The translations under genes were made by a program, and so were the position numbers. A stretch of 6,258 bases of DNA from Nitrososphaerota archaeon (GTDB taxonomy: Archaea; Thermoproteota; Nitrososphaeria; Nitrososphaerales; Gagatemarchaeaceae). Positions within the stretch are counted from its first letter, which is position 1. Each line of letters starts with the position of its first letter. Positions 1 through 4,295 of this stretch are shown here, in pieces. The notes below the pieces were generated by a model. The model was given only the letters and a program-made list of their open reading frames with translations. It did not search any database and was not told where the DNA came from. The stretch covers positions 1 through 6,258 of the forward strand of contig VBPP01000024.1 of the NCBI GenBank assembly GCA_005877365.1, in the 5' to 3' direction.

Positions 1-2
1 GC

Positions 3-224
3 AGGTTCATTGAGGATTTGGTGCACCAGTTGATGAAGGCCAGTGCCAGGGGCAAAGTCGTCTACATGAACAATTCCGACTCCACACAGGGTCATTCGAG
101 GAGACGAACGGCGGAGTTGAGGAGCTACTGGGATAAGAAGGCTATCTCGATGTCCTTACCGCGAGCCCAGCCTCAGGCATGCGATTCGCGATTATCCGCG
201 TCGAAAGGATCGCCCATGCTATGA
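3..224 (+). CDS. 3' end of an unidentified gene, partial at window start
   Basis: The frame is open from the window edge to a TGA at 222-224, while the other two plus frames close within about 35 bases. The first 45 or so codons read like ordinary protein (RFIEDLVHQLMKASARGKVV, then a stretch with YMNNSDSTQGHSRRR). The remainder is low in hydrophobic residues and lies antisense to the membrane-protein gene ending at 142. The genuine gene may therefore once have ended near 140 and lost its stop, or it may overlap its convergent neighbour by 83 bases. I recognise no family. No start is visible, since the gene enters from the left. Confidence 0.4.
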   Translation, partial: RFIEDLVHQLMKASARGKVVYMNNSDSTQGHSRRRTAELRSYWDKKAISMSLPRAQPQACDSRLSASKGSPML

Positions 225-561
225 TGACCATCTGAATGCCAAGCAGGACCATGAAAGGCGTATCGCCGAGAAGGTACGATTCCCAAACTGCAGCTGGGAT
301 CCCTGCGGGTTGGCCCATGAAGACGTCGCCCACCATTGCTATGAATTGGATGCCTCCGAACAGGGCGGAGCCTATGATTGCAAGTCTCGTCACCCTCCAA
401 CTGATGCCAGCCAGTAGAAGGTCGAGGGCCACAAACGCGATGAGCCCGTACGCATGAAGCGGAGCCCCTGACCAGAGCCAGCCGTCCGTCCGCAATACCT
501 CGATTCCAACCGCGGCTGAGGCTATCAGCAAAACGGATACGACCGCCTGAACCTTCTTCAA
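142..561 (-). CDS. Small four-helix integral membrane protein, unknown function
   Basis: The ORF encodes 139 residues from a TTG at 561. Hydrophobicity shows four membrane segments: about residues 4-22 (AVVSVLLIASAAVGIEV), 36-54 (AYGLIAFVALDLLLAGI), 59-80 (LAIIGSALFGGIQFIAMVGD) and 102-122 (FMVLLGIQMVIIAWAIL). A short polar C-terminus follows. The first segment could be an uncleaved signal anchor. A loop between helices 3 and 4 (MGQPAGIPAAVWES) carries the only conserved-looking polar residues. No catalytic motif is seen, so no function is assigned. A TATA-like CTTTTATC lies on this strand about 33 bases before the TTG, and no Shine-Dalgarno is evident. The gene is divergent from the RHH gene at 690 and convergent with the ORF at the left edge. 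Confidence 0.75.
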   Translation of the reverse strand: MKKVQAVVSVLLIASAAVGIEVLRTDGWLWSGAPLHAYGLIAFVALDLLLAGISWRVTRLAIIGSALFGGIQFIAMVGDVFMGQPAGIPAAVWESYLLGDTPFMVLLGIQMVIIAWAILSTRIIANRMPEAGLAVRTSR

Positions 562-590
562 TTCTCGTCAGTTTGTTTTAGACTCAGCTC

Positions 591-598
591 GATAAAAG
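591..598 (-). promoter_or_regulatory. TATA-like box for the membrane protein gene
   Basis: The minus strand reads CTTTTATC, centred about 33 bases upstream of the TTG start at 561. That fits an archaeal TATA box with a transcript leader of a few bases. The assignment rests on sequence and spacing only. Confidence 0.4.
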
Positions 599-622
599 AC
601 CATCCAAGCAGAAGCGTGCTTT

Positions 623-640
623 TGCGGGCATATGCACGCA
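623..640. promoter_or_regulatory. 18-bp near-palindrome, possible operator
   Basis: TGCGGGCATATGCACGCA is an inverted repeat with eight of nine base pairs matched; the one mismatch is 627/636. Its core GCATATGC is perfect. It lies between two divergent genes, about 11 bases upstream of the TATA-like box of the RHH gene. Ribbon-helix-helix proteins commonly bind short palindromes near their own promoter, so autoregulation by the product of 690-1271 is a reasonable inference. Confidence 0.45.
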
Positions 641-650
641 CGTGATTCGA

Positions 651-658
651 TTAAATAT
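651..658 (+). promoter_or_regulatory. TATA-like box for the RHH gene
   Basis: TTAAATAT is centred about 36 bases before the ATG at 690, implying transcription start around 680 and a leader of roughly 10 bases. There is no convincing Shine-Dalgarno before the ATG. Confidence 0.5.
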
Positions 659-689
659 GCGAGGCCCCGTTCTTTTGAGAGAATAGCTA

Positions 690-1271
690 ATGGCACGTAC
701 CAATATCTCGGTGGATCAAGCCGTCTTTGAAGAATTCTCTTCTCAGGCAAAGCTGAAAGACAAGACGCTGTTCGCGTTTGCAAACGAGGCCCTTTCGGCA
801 GTCGCGAAGATATCTGCTGAGGGAGGAGACCCTTCTGAACTATACGGCCTCTGGCGCACGATCTCCCTCCTGAAGCAGGTGGACGTCATCACCCTTCCCT
901 CGGATTTCGTCGACGAGCTGATCGCAACGCAGTATGCGTCGGATAAGGAAAACCTCCTCAAAATGTTCAGAGAGCTTGGGAGCAAGCTGGTCGGCGTCCT
1001 CAAGATAGCGGCTCGGGATATCGACGAGCTCGCAGTATTTGGGAGGGACTTCGCCATGCTCCTACCGCTGAAACAGCTCAAGATTTCCAAATCTCAGAAT
1101 GGCGACTCATTAGAAATCAGGATTGTAGGAGCCGGAAGGAGAATAGAATCAACCGAGTGTTCATTCGCGCTTCTACAATCAATTCTCAACGGTTACGGAT
1201 ACACCGTGACGAAGAATGAGATAAACATAGGTACGATTATGGCCTGGGCATCGAAGACAAAGTTCGCCTAA
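690..1271 (+). CDS. Ribbon-helix-helix protein with unidentified C-terminal domain
   Basis: The protein has 193 residues. Residues 2-45 fit a CopG/Arc-like ribbon-helix-helix: a short strand (RTNISVDQAV), then two helices around EEFSSQAKLKDKTLFAFANE and ALSAVAKI, with the small-residue turn expected between them. RHH domains dimerise and place the N-terminal strand in the DNA major groove. Residues 46-193 form a separate alpha/beta domain that I cannot place in a family; it includes ELYGLWRTISLLKQVDVITL and a strand-rich end around LEIRIVGAGRR and NEINIGTIMAW. Plain CopG antitoxins are much shorter, which argues for a regulator with a sensing or partner-binding domain rather than an antitoxin. 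No toxin gene follows. The palindrome at 623-640 is a candidate target. The start is the only ATG matching the RHH N-terminus. Confidence 0.8.
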   Translation: MARTNISVDQAVFEEFSSQAKLKDKTLFAFANEALSAVAKISAEGGDPSELYGLWRTISLLKQVDVITLPSDFVDELIATQYASDKENLLKMFRELGSKLVGVLKIAARDIDELAVFGRDFAMLLPLKQLKISKSQNGDSLEIRIVGAGRRIESTECSFALLQSILNGYGYTVTKNEINIGTIMAWASKTKFA

Positions 1272-1424
1272 CCCGCCCCAGGCTCTGGAGGTACGCTTGA
1301 AATCGTAATTTCAGGTGGGCTCTGAAATCGCCGCTCCGTTTGGTGAGCTCTTGAGGCTTTGCTACTAACACATTGGAACCGGGAACTGACGAAGAAAGCG
1401 CCGGGTACCGAACCCGGGTGAGTG
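1272..1424. other. Gene-free stretch between RHH gene and tRNA remnant
   Basis: No reading frame here has coding character. Long ORFs crossing the stretch on both strands (1373-1723 plus, 1237-1776 minus) are spurious. The plus one contains the peptide GPTGLEPVASS, the well-known artefact of translating the complement of a tRNA T-arm. Besides the hairpin at 1401-1417 I see nothing definite. Confidence 0.5.
1401..1417 (-). terminator. Hairpin just downstream of the tRNA 3' half
   Basis: On the minus strand CCGGG-TTCGGTA-CCCGG forms a five-pair stem with a seven-base loop, starting about 8 bases beyond the tRNA discriminator and followed by CGCTTTCTT. It may be a 3' processing or termination hairpin. 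It also has the geometry of a degenerate T-arm, but the loop has G where T-loops have the invariant A58. Confidence 0.3.
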
Positions 1425-1460
1425 CGGGCCCGACGGGACTCGAACCCGTGGCATCCTCCC
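1425..1460 (-). pseudogene. tRNA 3' half (anticodon stem strand to acceptor), 5' half not found
   Basis: On the minus strand the order is anticodon-stem strand GGAGG, five-base variable region ATGCC, T-arm ACGGG-TTCGAGT-CCCGT with a perfect five-pair stem and canonical loop, acceptor 3' strand CGGGCCC, and discriminator G followed by CA. The matching acceptor 5' strand GGGCCCG is absent from the next several hundred bases on this strand, and no D-arm is visible. A complementary CCTCCC lies 52 bases further upstream (plus 1513-1518), so an anticodon arm containing a roughly 45-base intron can be drawn. The reading TCA then implied in the anticodon position is unusual, so amino-acid identity is not assigned. 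Such 3' halves are typical leftovers of integration into tRNA genes. An intact tRNA is unlikely. Confidence 0.6.
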
Positions 1461-1548
1461 TTCCTCCCCGGCGGGATGGTGTTGACGGCCTCGGCGTCAC
1501 GACGCTTTTGAAGGGAGGCGGCAGAGGTTCCGACAATTCAGGCAGTTT

Positions 1549-1746
1549 CAGATGGTTGCAAAGGGAAAGAGAGAGGAACTCCGTCCCGCTCGCGAAGCTG
1601 AGGAGCATACAGGCCAACTTCAAATTCCCGTGGTCGAAATTCTCAATAAAGAACACCGAGCTGGACAAGCTGGACGCTCTCACCCGGGGAGGTTCCGGGA
1701 GTTCGCCGCCCTCTCCGGCGTGAAGCAGGAGCTGAAAATCGCCTAG
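1549..1746 (+). pseudogene. Tail A: frameshifted remnant of the repeated C-terminal tail
   Basis: From about 1577 the plus strand reads RNSVPLAKLRSIQANFKF, then SKFSIKNTELDKLDAL. This aligns with RNNVPLPKLRSMQ and SKFAIKNEELPKLDAI of tail D at 3394-3510, with differences enriched at third codon positions. A single-base deletion between about 1680 and 1692 then shifts the frame, and the ending EFAALSGVKQELKIA followed by TAG appears in the new frame. The last glutamate codon of the other copies is missing. Bases 1699-1743 are identical to 2445-2489 in tail B. Upstream of about 1549 similarity fades into the tRNA remnant. The family is unidentified; the segment is predicted to be helical and charged. 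Confidence 0.7.
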
Positions 1747-1790
1747 TAAGAAGTCAGGGGGCCTCGAATACACCAAGGTCGCGGAGATAA

Positions 1791-1859
1791 GGGCCCCTCC
1801 TTGTCGTTCTCTCGGATGGCCTTCACATTCGTCTTCGTCGGGTTCAGTTCCAATCCACT
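1791..1859 (-). pseudogene. Short possible coding remnant on the minus strand
   Basis: On the minus strand the frame reads SGLELNPTKTNVKAIREND, followed by KEGP, with 18 of the 22 codons from GGA onward ending in G or C. A stop precedes it by two codons. The word GLELNPTKT resembles the G-L-x-L-N/S-x-x-K-T segment that follows the YADD box in group II intron reverse transcriptases. At about 23 residues this is too little to name, and it may be chance. Confidence 0.2.
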
Positions 1860-1904
1860 AATCTAAGATGAAGGGAGCCGGAAAATTTTTAGGGGAAACC
1901 GCCG

Positions 1905-1912
1905 AAAGGAGG
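1905..1912 (+). promoter_or_regulatory. Strong Shine-Dalgarno of the SRPBCC gene
   Basis: AAAGGAGG ends five bases before the TTG at 1918 and decides that start. An AT-rich run (AAAATTTTTAG, 1882-1892) about 30 bases upstream of the start may be the TATA element. A full SD contrasts with most genes in the window. Confidence 0.6.
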
Positions 1913-1917
1913 CGAGA

Positions 1918-2358
1918 TTGCTGAGTAATCAAGATTATACCAAGACCTTTGCGGTGGACCAAACTCCGAAGGAAGCCTTCGATGCCATCAATAATGTTCG
2001 TGGATGGTGGGGAGGAGATATCAAAGGTAGTACCGACAAACTCGGCAGCGAGTTCACGTATCGCTACGAAGACCTCCATCGTAGCAAACTGAAAATAACA
2101 GAATTCATTCCTAAGAAAAAAGTTGTTTGGCTTGTTTTGGAGGGCGGCCCGAAGTTCACCAAAGACCATACCGAGTGGAAGGGAACAAAAATCATGTTTG
2201 AGATCTCTAAGAAAGGCGACAAGACGGAAATCCGCTTCACTCACCAGGGATTGATTCCCAAACTCGAATGTTACGATTCCTGTGCAGACGCATGGGGTTC
2301 TTACATCGGAGGTAGCTTACGGAGTTTGATTACTACAGGTAAAGGGCACCCCGACTAG
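1918..2358 (+). CDS. SRPBCC family protein (AHSA1-like START-fold domain)
   Basis: The 146-residue protein is a single SRPBCC/AHSA1-like domain of normal length, complete at both ends. Recognisable segments are the N-terminal strand and helix (YTKTFAVDQTPKEAFDAINN, then VRGWWGG), the central strands (LKITEFIPKKKVVWLVLEGG, EWKGTKIMFEISKKGDKTEI), and the long C-terminal helix (CADAWGSYIGGSLRSLITTG) closing the hydrophobic cavity. These proteins bind small hydrophobic ligands in a helix-grip fold. The specific ligand is unknown and Hsp90 activation should not be assumed. The family is common in soil bacteria and patchy in archaea, so acquisition is likely. Start TTG at 1918 is set by the SD. The gene stands alone between tails A and B. 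Confidence 0.88.
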   Translation: MLSNQDYTKTFAVDQTPKEAFDAINNVRGWWGGDIKGSTDKLGSEFTYRYEDLHRSKLKITEFIPKKKVVWLVLEGGPKFTKDHTEWKGTKIMFEISKKGDKTEIRFTHQGLIPKLECYDSCADAWGSYIGGSLRSLITTGKGHPD

Positions 2359-2420
2359 TAAGAAAAAGGAGATGGGGAAAGGCTCCTCTATGATTGGGGC
2401 TAAGATCAAAAACTGAGTCA

Positions 2421-2495
2421 GCCATCATCTCAGAGATGTTCGCCGAGTTCGCCGCCCTCTCCGGCGTGAAGCAGGAGCTGAAAATCGCCGAATGA
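2421..2495 (+). pseudogene. Tail B: last 25 codons of the repeated tail
   Basis: The reading frame encodes AIISEMFAEFAALSGVKQEL then KIAE and TGA. All 25 residues equal the end of tail D (3508-3582), and the seven differing codons are all synonymous. Weak similarity extends upstream to about 2404 but is out of frame. The fragment begins 60 bases after the SRPBCC stop and has no start of its own. Its 45-base identity with tail A (2445-2489 versus 1699-1743) points to recent duplication or gene conversion. Confidence 0.72.
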
Positions 2496-2532
2496 CCAAC
2501 TCTGCAGAATACACGTAATCTCGAAGCTTCTT

Positions 2533-2648
2533 CGCTCGAAATTCTCAATCAAGAACACGGAACTGGAAAAGCTCGCGACGCCCTCATCTCCGAGATGTTC
2601 CGCGAGTTCGCGTCCCTATTGGGCCAGGAAGTGAAGGTCGCCGGATGA
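2533..2648 (+). pseudogene. Tail C: frameshifted, more diverged tail copy
   Basis: The first frame reads RSKFSIKNTELEKL, close to tail A (SKFSIKNTELDKL). Two extra bases near 2574-2578 then shift the frame, and after ALISEM comes FREFASLLGQEVKVAG and TGA. The C-terminus differs from A, B and D (LLGQEVKVAG versus LSGVKQELKIAE), so this copy is older or from a distinct paralogue. It lies directly behind tail B without an intervening gene, unlike the other copies. Confidence 0.65.
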
Positions 2649-2687
2649 CCAACCAACCGACGACCATACCAGCGGCTCGAACGAATG

Positions 2688-2695
2688 CTTATATG
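2688..2695 (+). promoter_or_regulatory. TATA-like box of the mazEF operon
   Basis: CTTATATG is centred about 27 bases before the mazE ATG at 2719. This is a near-ideal archaeal TATA position for a leaderless or nearly leaderless transcript. Confidence 0.6.
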
Positions 2696-2710
2696 TAGGA
2701 AATTTCTTAC
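2695..2710. promoter_or_regulatory. 16-bp near-palindrome, likely antitoxin operator
   Basis: GTAGGAAATTTCTTAC has seven of eight pairs matched; the exception is 2698/2707. It sits between the TATA box and the mazE start, where a bound protein would block transcription initiation. AbrB-type antitoxins commonly repress their own operon by binding such sites. Confidence 0.5.
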
Positions 2711-2718
2711 AAAAACTG

Positions 2719-2988
2719 ATGGCCAACAAAGAAGCCTCTGAACTTAGGACAGTCACCGTGTCCGAAAAGGGTCAGGTGGCAATACCCGTCGATATTAGAC
2801 GGAGACTCAACATACGAAAAGGCCAGACACTGGTGCTTCAAGTGAGCGAGGATAAGTTGTTGATCGCCAAATCGGAGGAGGTTTCACGGAAGATGAAAGA
2901 CGACTTCCGACATCTGCTCGCGTTATCGGAGAAAACGGCGAAGGAGTTGTGGGATAATGAGCAGGATACTATCTGGGATAAGGTTTGA
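2719..2988 (+). CDS. mazE: AbrB-type antitoxin (MazE-like)
   Basis: The 89-residue protein begins with an AbrB/SpoVT swapped-hairpin DNA-binding domain at about residues 9-52. Its hallmark segments are RTVTVSEKGQVAIPVDIRRR, LNIRKGQTLVLQVSEDKL and LIAKS. Residues 54-89 form a charged helix and tail (RKMKDDFRHLLALSEKTAKE, ending DNEQDTIWDKV) of the kind that wraps around and inhibits a MazF toxin. The gene overlaps the downstream toxin gene by 32 bases in another frame, the usual arrangement for translational coupling. The 5' region has a TATA box and a palindrome covering the probable transcription start, consistent with autorepression. Both genes look intact. The symbol is by family and context; the exact subfamily is not resolved. 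Confidence 0.85.
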   Translation: MANKEASELRTVTVSEKGQVAIPVDIRRRLNIRKGQTLVLQVSEDKLLIAKSEEVSRKMKDDFRHLLALSEKTAKELWDNEQDTIWDKV

Positions 2989-3316
2989 GAGCGGAGAAGT
3001 GGTTCTGATACCCTTCCCGTTTACAGACCTCTCTCAAGTCAAACGACGTCCGGTTCTCATCTTGTCGAGTTCCAGGCATAACAGGGATTCCAGGGACTTC
3101 ATTTCATGCGGCATCACCTCAAATCTCGGGAATCGTCGGAACTCGGTCATGCTCGACCCTTCAGAAATGGTCGATGGTTCTATTCCCACCCGAAGCCGCA
3201 TAAAATACGATAAGGTCTTCACCTTGGAGAAGGGCTTGGTGCTTAGGGGCCTCGGGAAGGTTTCCTCCCACAAGCTCTCGCAGGTCAGGAGCGGCCTTAT
3301 GTCTCTCCTTGGTTAG
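2957..3316 (+). CDS. mazF: MazF/PemK-family endoribonuclease toxin
   Basis: The 119-residue protein is complete. The N-terminal segment GEVVLIPFPFTDLSQVKRRP followed by VLILS matches the MazF/PemK core, including the basic RRP turn. ISCGITSNL at about 49-57 corresponds to the strand carrying the active-site Thr/Ser. The C-terminal part (TRSRIKYDKVFTLEKGLVLR, then GLGKVSSHKLSQV) gives the conserved late strands and helix. Family members cleave RNA in a sequence-dependent way and are neutralised by the cognate antitoxin, here the overlapping upstream gene. Start ATG 2957 lies inside mazE. A downstream start near 2999 would remove little, so the N-terminal boundary is slightly uncertain. The stop at 3314-3316 abuts tail D directly. 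Confidence 0.87.
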   Translation: MSRILSGIRFESGEVVLIPFPFTDLSQVKRRPVLILSSSRHNRDSRDFISCGITSNLGNRRNSVMLDPSEMVDGSIPTRSRIKYDKVFTLEKGLVLRGLGKVSSHKLSQVRSGLMSLLG

Positions 3317-3582
3317 CTGACACCGACGCCTACTGCAGCCCCGAGAAACAGTTCAAGATGATGAAGATGTTCGTCCAGGACCACCAGGAGGCCCTCAAAT
3401 CCCTGCGCAACAACGTCCCCCTCCCGAAACTCAGGAGCATGCAAGTGATCAGCAAGATGCTGCGCTCAAAGTTCGCGATAAAAAACGAGGAACTACCGAA
3501 ACTGGACGCCATCATCAGCGAGATGTTCGCGGAGTTCGCCGCCTTGTCGGGGGTCAAGCAGGAACTGAAAATCGCCGAATGA
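3317..3582 (+). pseudogene. Tail D: longest copy of the repeated tail, 5'-truncated at the mazF end
   Basis: The frame from 3317 reads ADTDAYCSPEKQFKMMKMFV, continues through DHQEALKSLRNNVPLPKLRS and MLRSKFAIKNEELPKL, and ends EFAALSGVKQELKIAE with TGA. Codons are strongly biased to G or C in third position from the first base after the mazF stop, well before the first ATG (3358). This suggests the true gene began further upstream and was cut at the junction. If expressed, translation from 3358 gives 74 residues, mainly amphipathic, charged helix, with no cysteine cluster or membrane segment. I do not recognise the family. It could be a small functional protein read through from mazEF, but the other three copies are broken. 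Confidence 0.6.
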
Positions 3583-3646
3583 GCAAGACGCAGGGCGGCC
3601 TCGAACGGGCGATTTATTAGGCAACAACCTCCGGCAATTCGAAACC

Positions 3647-3655
3647 TTTAAATTT
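3647..3655 (+). promoter_or_regulatory. TATA-like box of the vapBC locus
   Basis: TTTAAATTT is centred about 28 bases before the antitoxin TTG at 3679, again the archaeal leaderless arrangement. The word AAATTTCCTT running out of it resembles AAATTTCTT in the mazEF operator. Confidence 0.55.
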
Positions 3656-3679
3656 CCTTGAAGTAAGGAAGTATTACTT
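3654..3679. promoter_or_regulatory. Overlapping inverted repeats, possible vapBC operator
   Basis: Two perfect six-base inverted repeats overlap: TTCCTT (3654-3659) with AAGGAA (3665-3670), and AAGTAA (3661-3666) with TTACTT (3674-3679). They occupy the space between TATA box and start codon, the position used by the mazEF palindrome. Binding by an AbrB antitoxin is inferred. Confidence 0.42.
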
Positions 3680-3868
3680 TGAAGCAGTACCAGGTTACGA
3701 AGAAGCTTCAGGTCACGATTCCCAAGAAACTCGCGGAGAAGGCTGGAATTGAGCCTGGCGACTGCAATGGAGGAATTCGCCTCCGACCTGAAAAGGATAG
3801 CGCCTCGGATAAATGAAGCAGGGCTTCTCCTGAATGAAAATCTTCATAGACACATCGGTGTTAAGTGA
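3679..3868 (+). pseudogene. vapB: VapB-type AbrB antitoxin, frameshifted and internally shortened
   Basis: From a TTG at 3679 the frame encodes KQYQVTKKLQVTIPKKLAEK, then AGIEPGD. This is the first half of an AbrB swapped-hairpin domain. The expected second half is missing: after GD comes CNGGIRLRPEKDSASDK and a stop at 3814-3816, giving a 45-residue product. In the +1-offset frame, from an ATG at 3767, the sequence reads MEEFASDLKRIAPRINEAGL, then LLNENLHRHIGVK and TGA at 3866-3868. This looks like the helical toxin-binding tail of a VapB and overlaps the toxin start by 35 bases, as in intact vapBC operons. The simplest reading is an out-of-frame deletion of roughly 20-30 codons between 3763 and 3767. 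Two separate short peptides, or a sequencing error on top of a real deletion, are alternatives. Confidence 0.7.
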
Positions 3869-4205
3869 CTTTAAGCTTCCGGAGGTTGCCGACGAGATAG
3901 TGAAGCGGAGGCTTGGGGGAGACGAGTTCTACCTTTCAGCCATAACTCACTTCCAAGTACTGTGGGGATACTCCTCAGCCGGCCTCTCTGCAGAAAAGTA
4001 CGAACGATTGCTTGAAGTTACGGAGATGGGGATAGCCCCCGTGAACCGTCTCGATTCGGAAGAAGCTGCCAGGATGAAACCGAAGAGGGGCGACTTGCTC
4101 GACGCGCTTATTGCTGCGTGTGTCAAGAGGCATGACGCAAACATATGGACCAGTGACAAGGATTTCCTGAAATTCCTCCCAAAAGCCCGCACTAGGCTCG
4201 TCTAG
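3834..4205 (+). CDS. vapC: VapC-type PIN-domain protein
   Basis: The 123-residue protein is a complete PIN domain. The first acidic residue is D6 in MKIFIDTSVL. The late acids are D90 in GDLLDALIAA and D108 in WTSDKDF (D110 is also near). VapC toxins are Mg-dependent RNases that use four clustered acids. The second is normally a Glu in a motif like SxITxxELLxG, but here the aligned segment is SAITHFQVLWG, with Q41 in that place. Activity may therefore be reduced or lost. The stretch between E77 and D90 is also several residues shorter than in many VapC proteins. The ATG at 3834 overlaps the antitoxin tail. With the adjacent antitoxin broken, an inactivated toxin would be tolerable. Confidence 0.82.
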   Translation: MKIFIDTSVLSDFKLPEVADEIVKRRLGGDEFYLSAITHFQVLWGYSSAGLSAEKYERLLEVTEMGIAPVNRLDSEEAARMKPKRGDLLDALIAACVKRHDANIWTSDKDFLKFLPKARTRLV

Positions 4206-4257
4206 TTAGAGCTGCAACGCCTTCCAAGAGGTCTGCGCCAGTCGGAGCCGAGGATGC

Positions 4258-4295
4258 CATCACAGTTATTCGAATCCATCACAGTTGTTCAAATC
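4258..4295 (+). repeat. 19-bp tandem repeat with tRNA T-loop-like words
   Basis: ATCACAGTTATTCGAATCC is followed directly by ATCACAGTTGTTCAAATCC, with two mismatches. Each unit ends in TTCGAATCC or TTCAAATCC, the form of a tRNA T-loop and 3' T-stem. The second unit continues into CGGCCGGG, with CCCGGCCGGG as a perfect 10-base palindrome. No matching T-stem 5' strand or acceptor is present, so this is not a functional tRNA. A duplicated attachment-site scar is one reading. Confidence 0.5.

Noticed and set aside
743..1090. Minus-strand ORF inside the RHH gene
   Set aside because: Serine-rich antisense shadow of a well-supported plus-strand gene.
1373..1723. Plus-strand ORF of 116 residues with GPTGLEPVASS
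   Set aside because: It is the complement of a tRNA T-arm joined to the first frame of tail A. The peptide is a known artefact of translating antisense tRNA, not a gene.
1237..1776. Minus-strand ORF of 179 residues
   Set aside because: It runs antisense to tail A, across the tRNA half and past the end of the RHH gene. Third-position variation between tail copies shows the plus strand is coding.
3330..3557. Minus-strand ORF opposite tail D with hydrophobic stretches
   Set aside because: Its apparent repeats with 2333-2548 only mirror the plus-strand tail homology. Silent changes fit the plus frame.
1549..3582. CRISPR array or classical integron attC sites
   Set aside because: The repeats are protein-coding, few, of unequal length and irregular spacing, and lack the inverted core sites of attC. 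No integrase gene is in the window.
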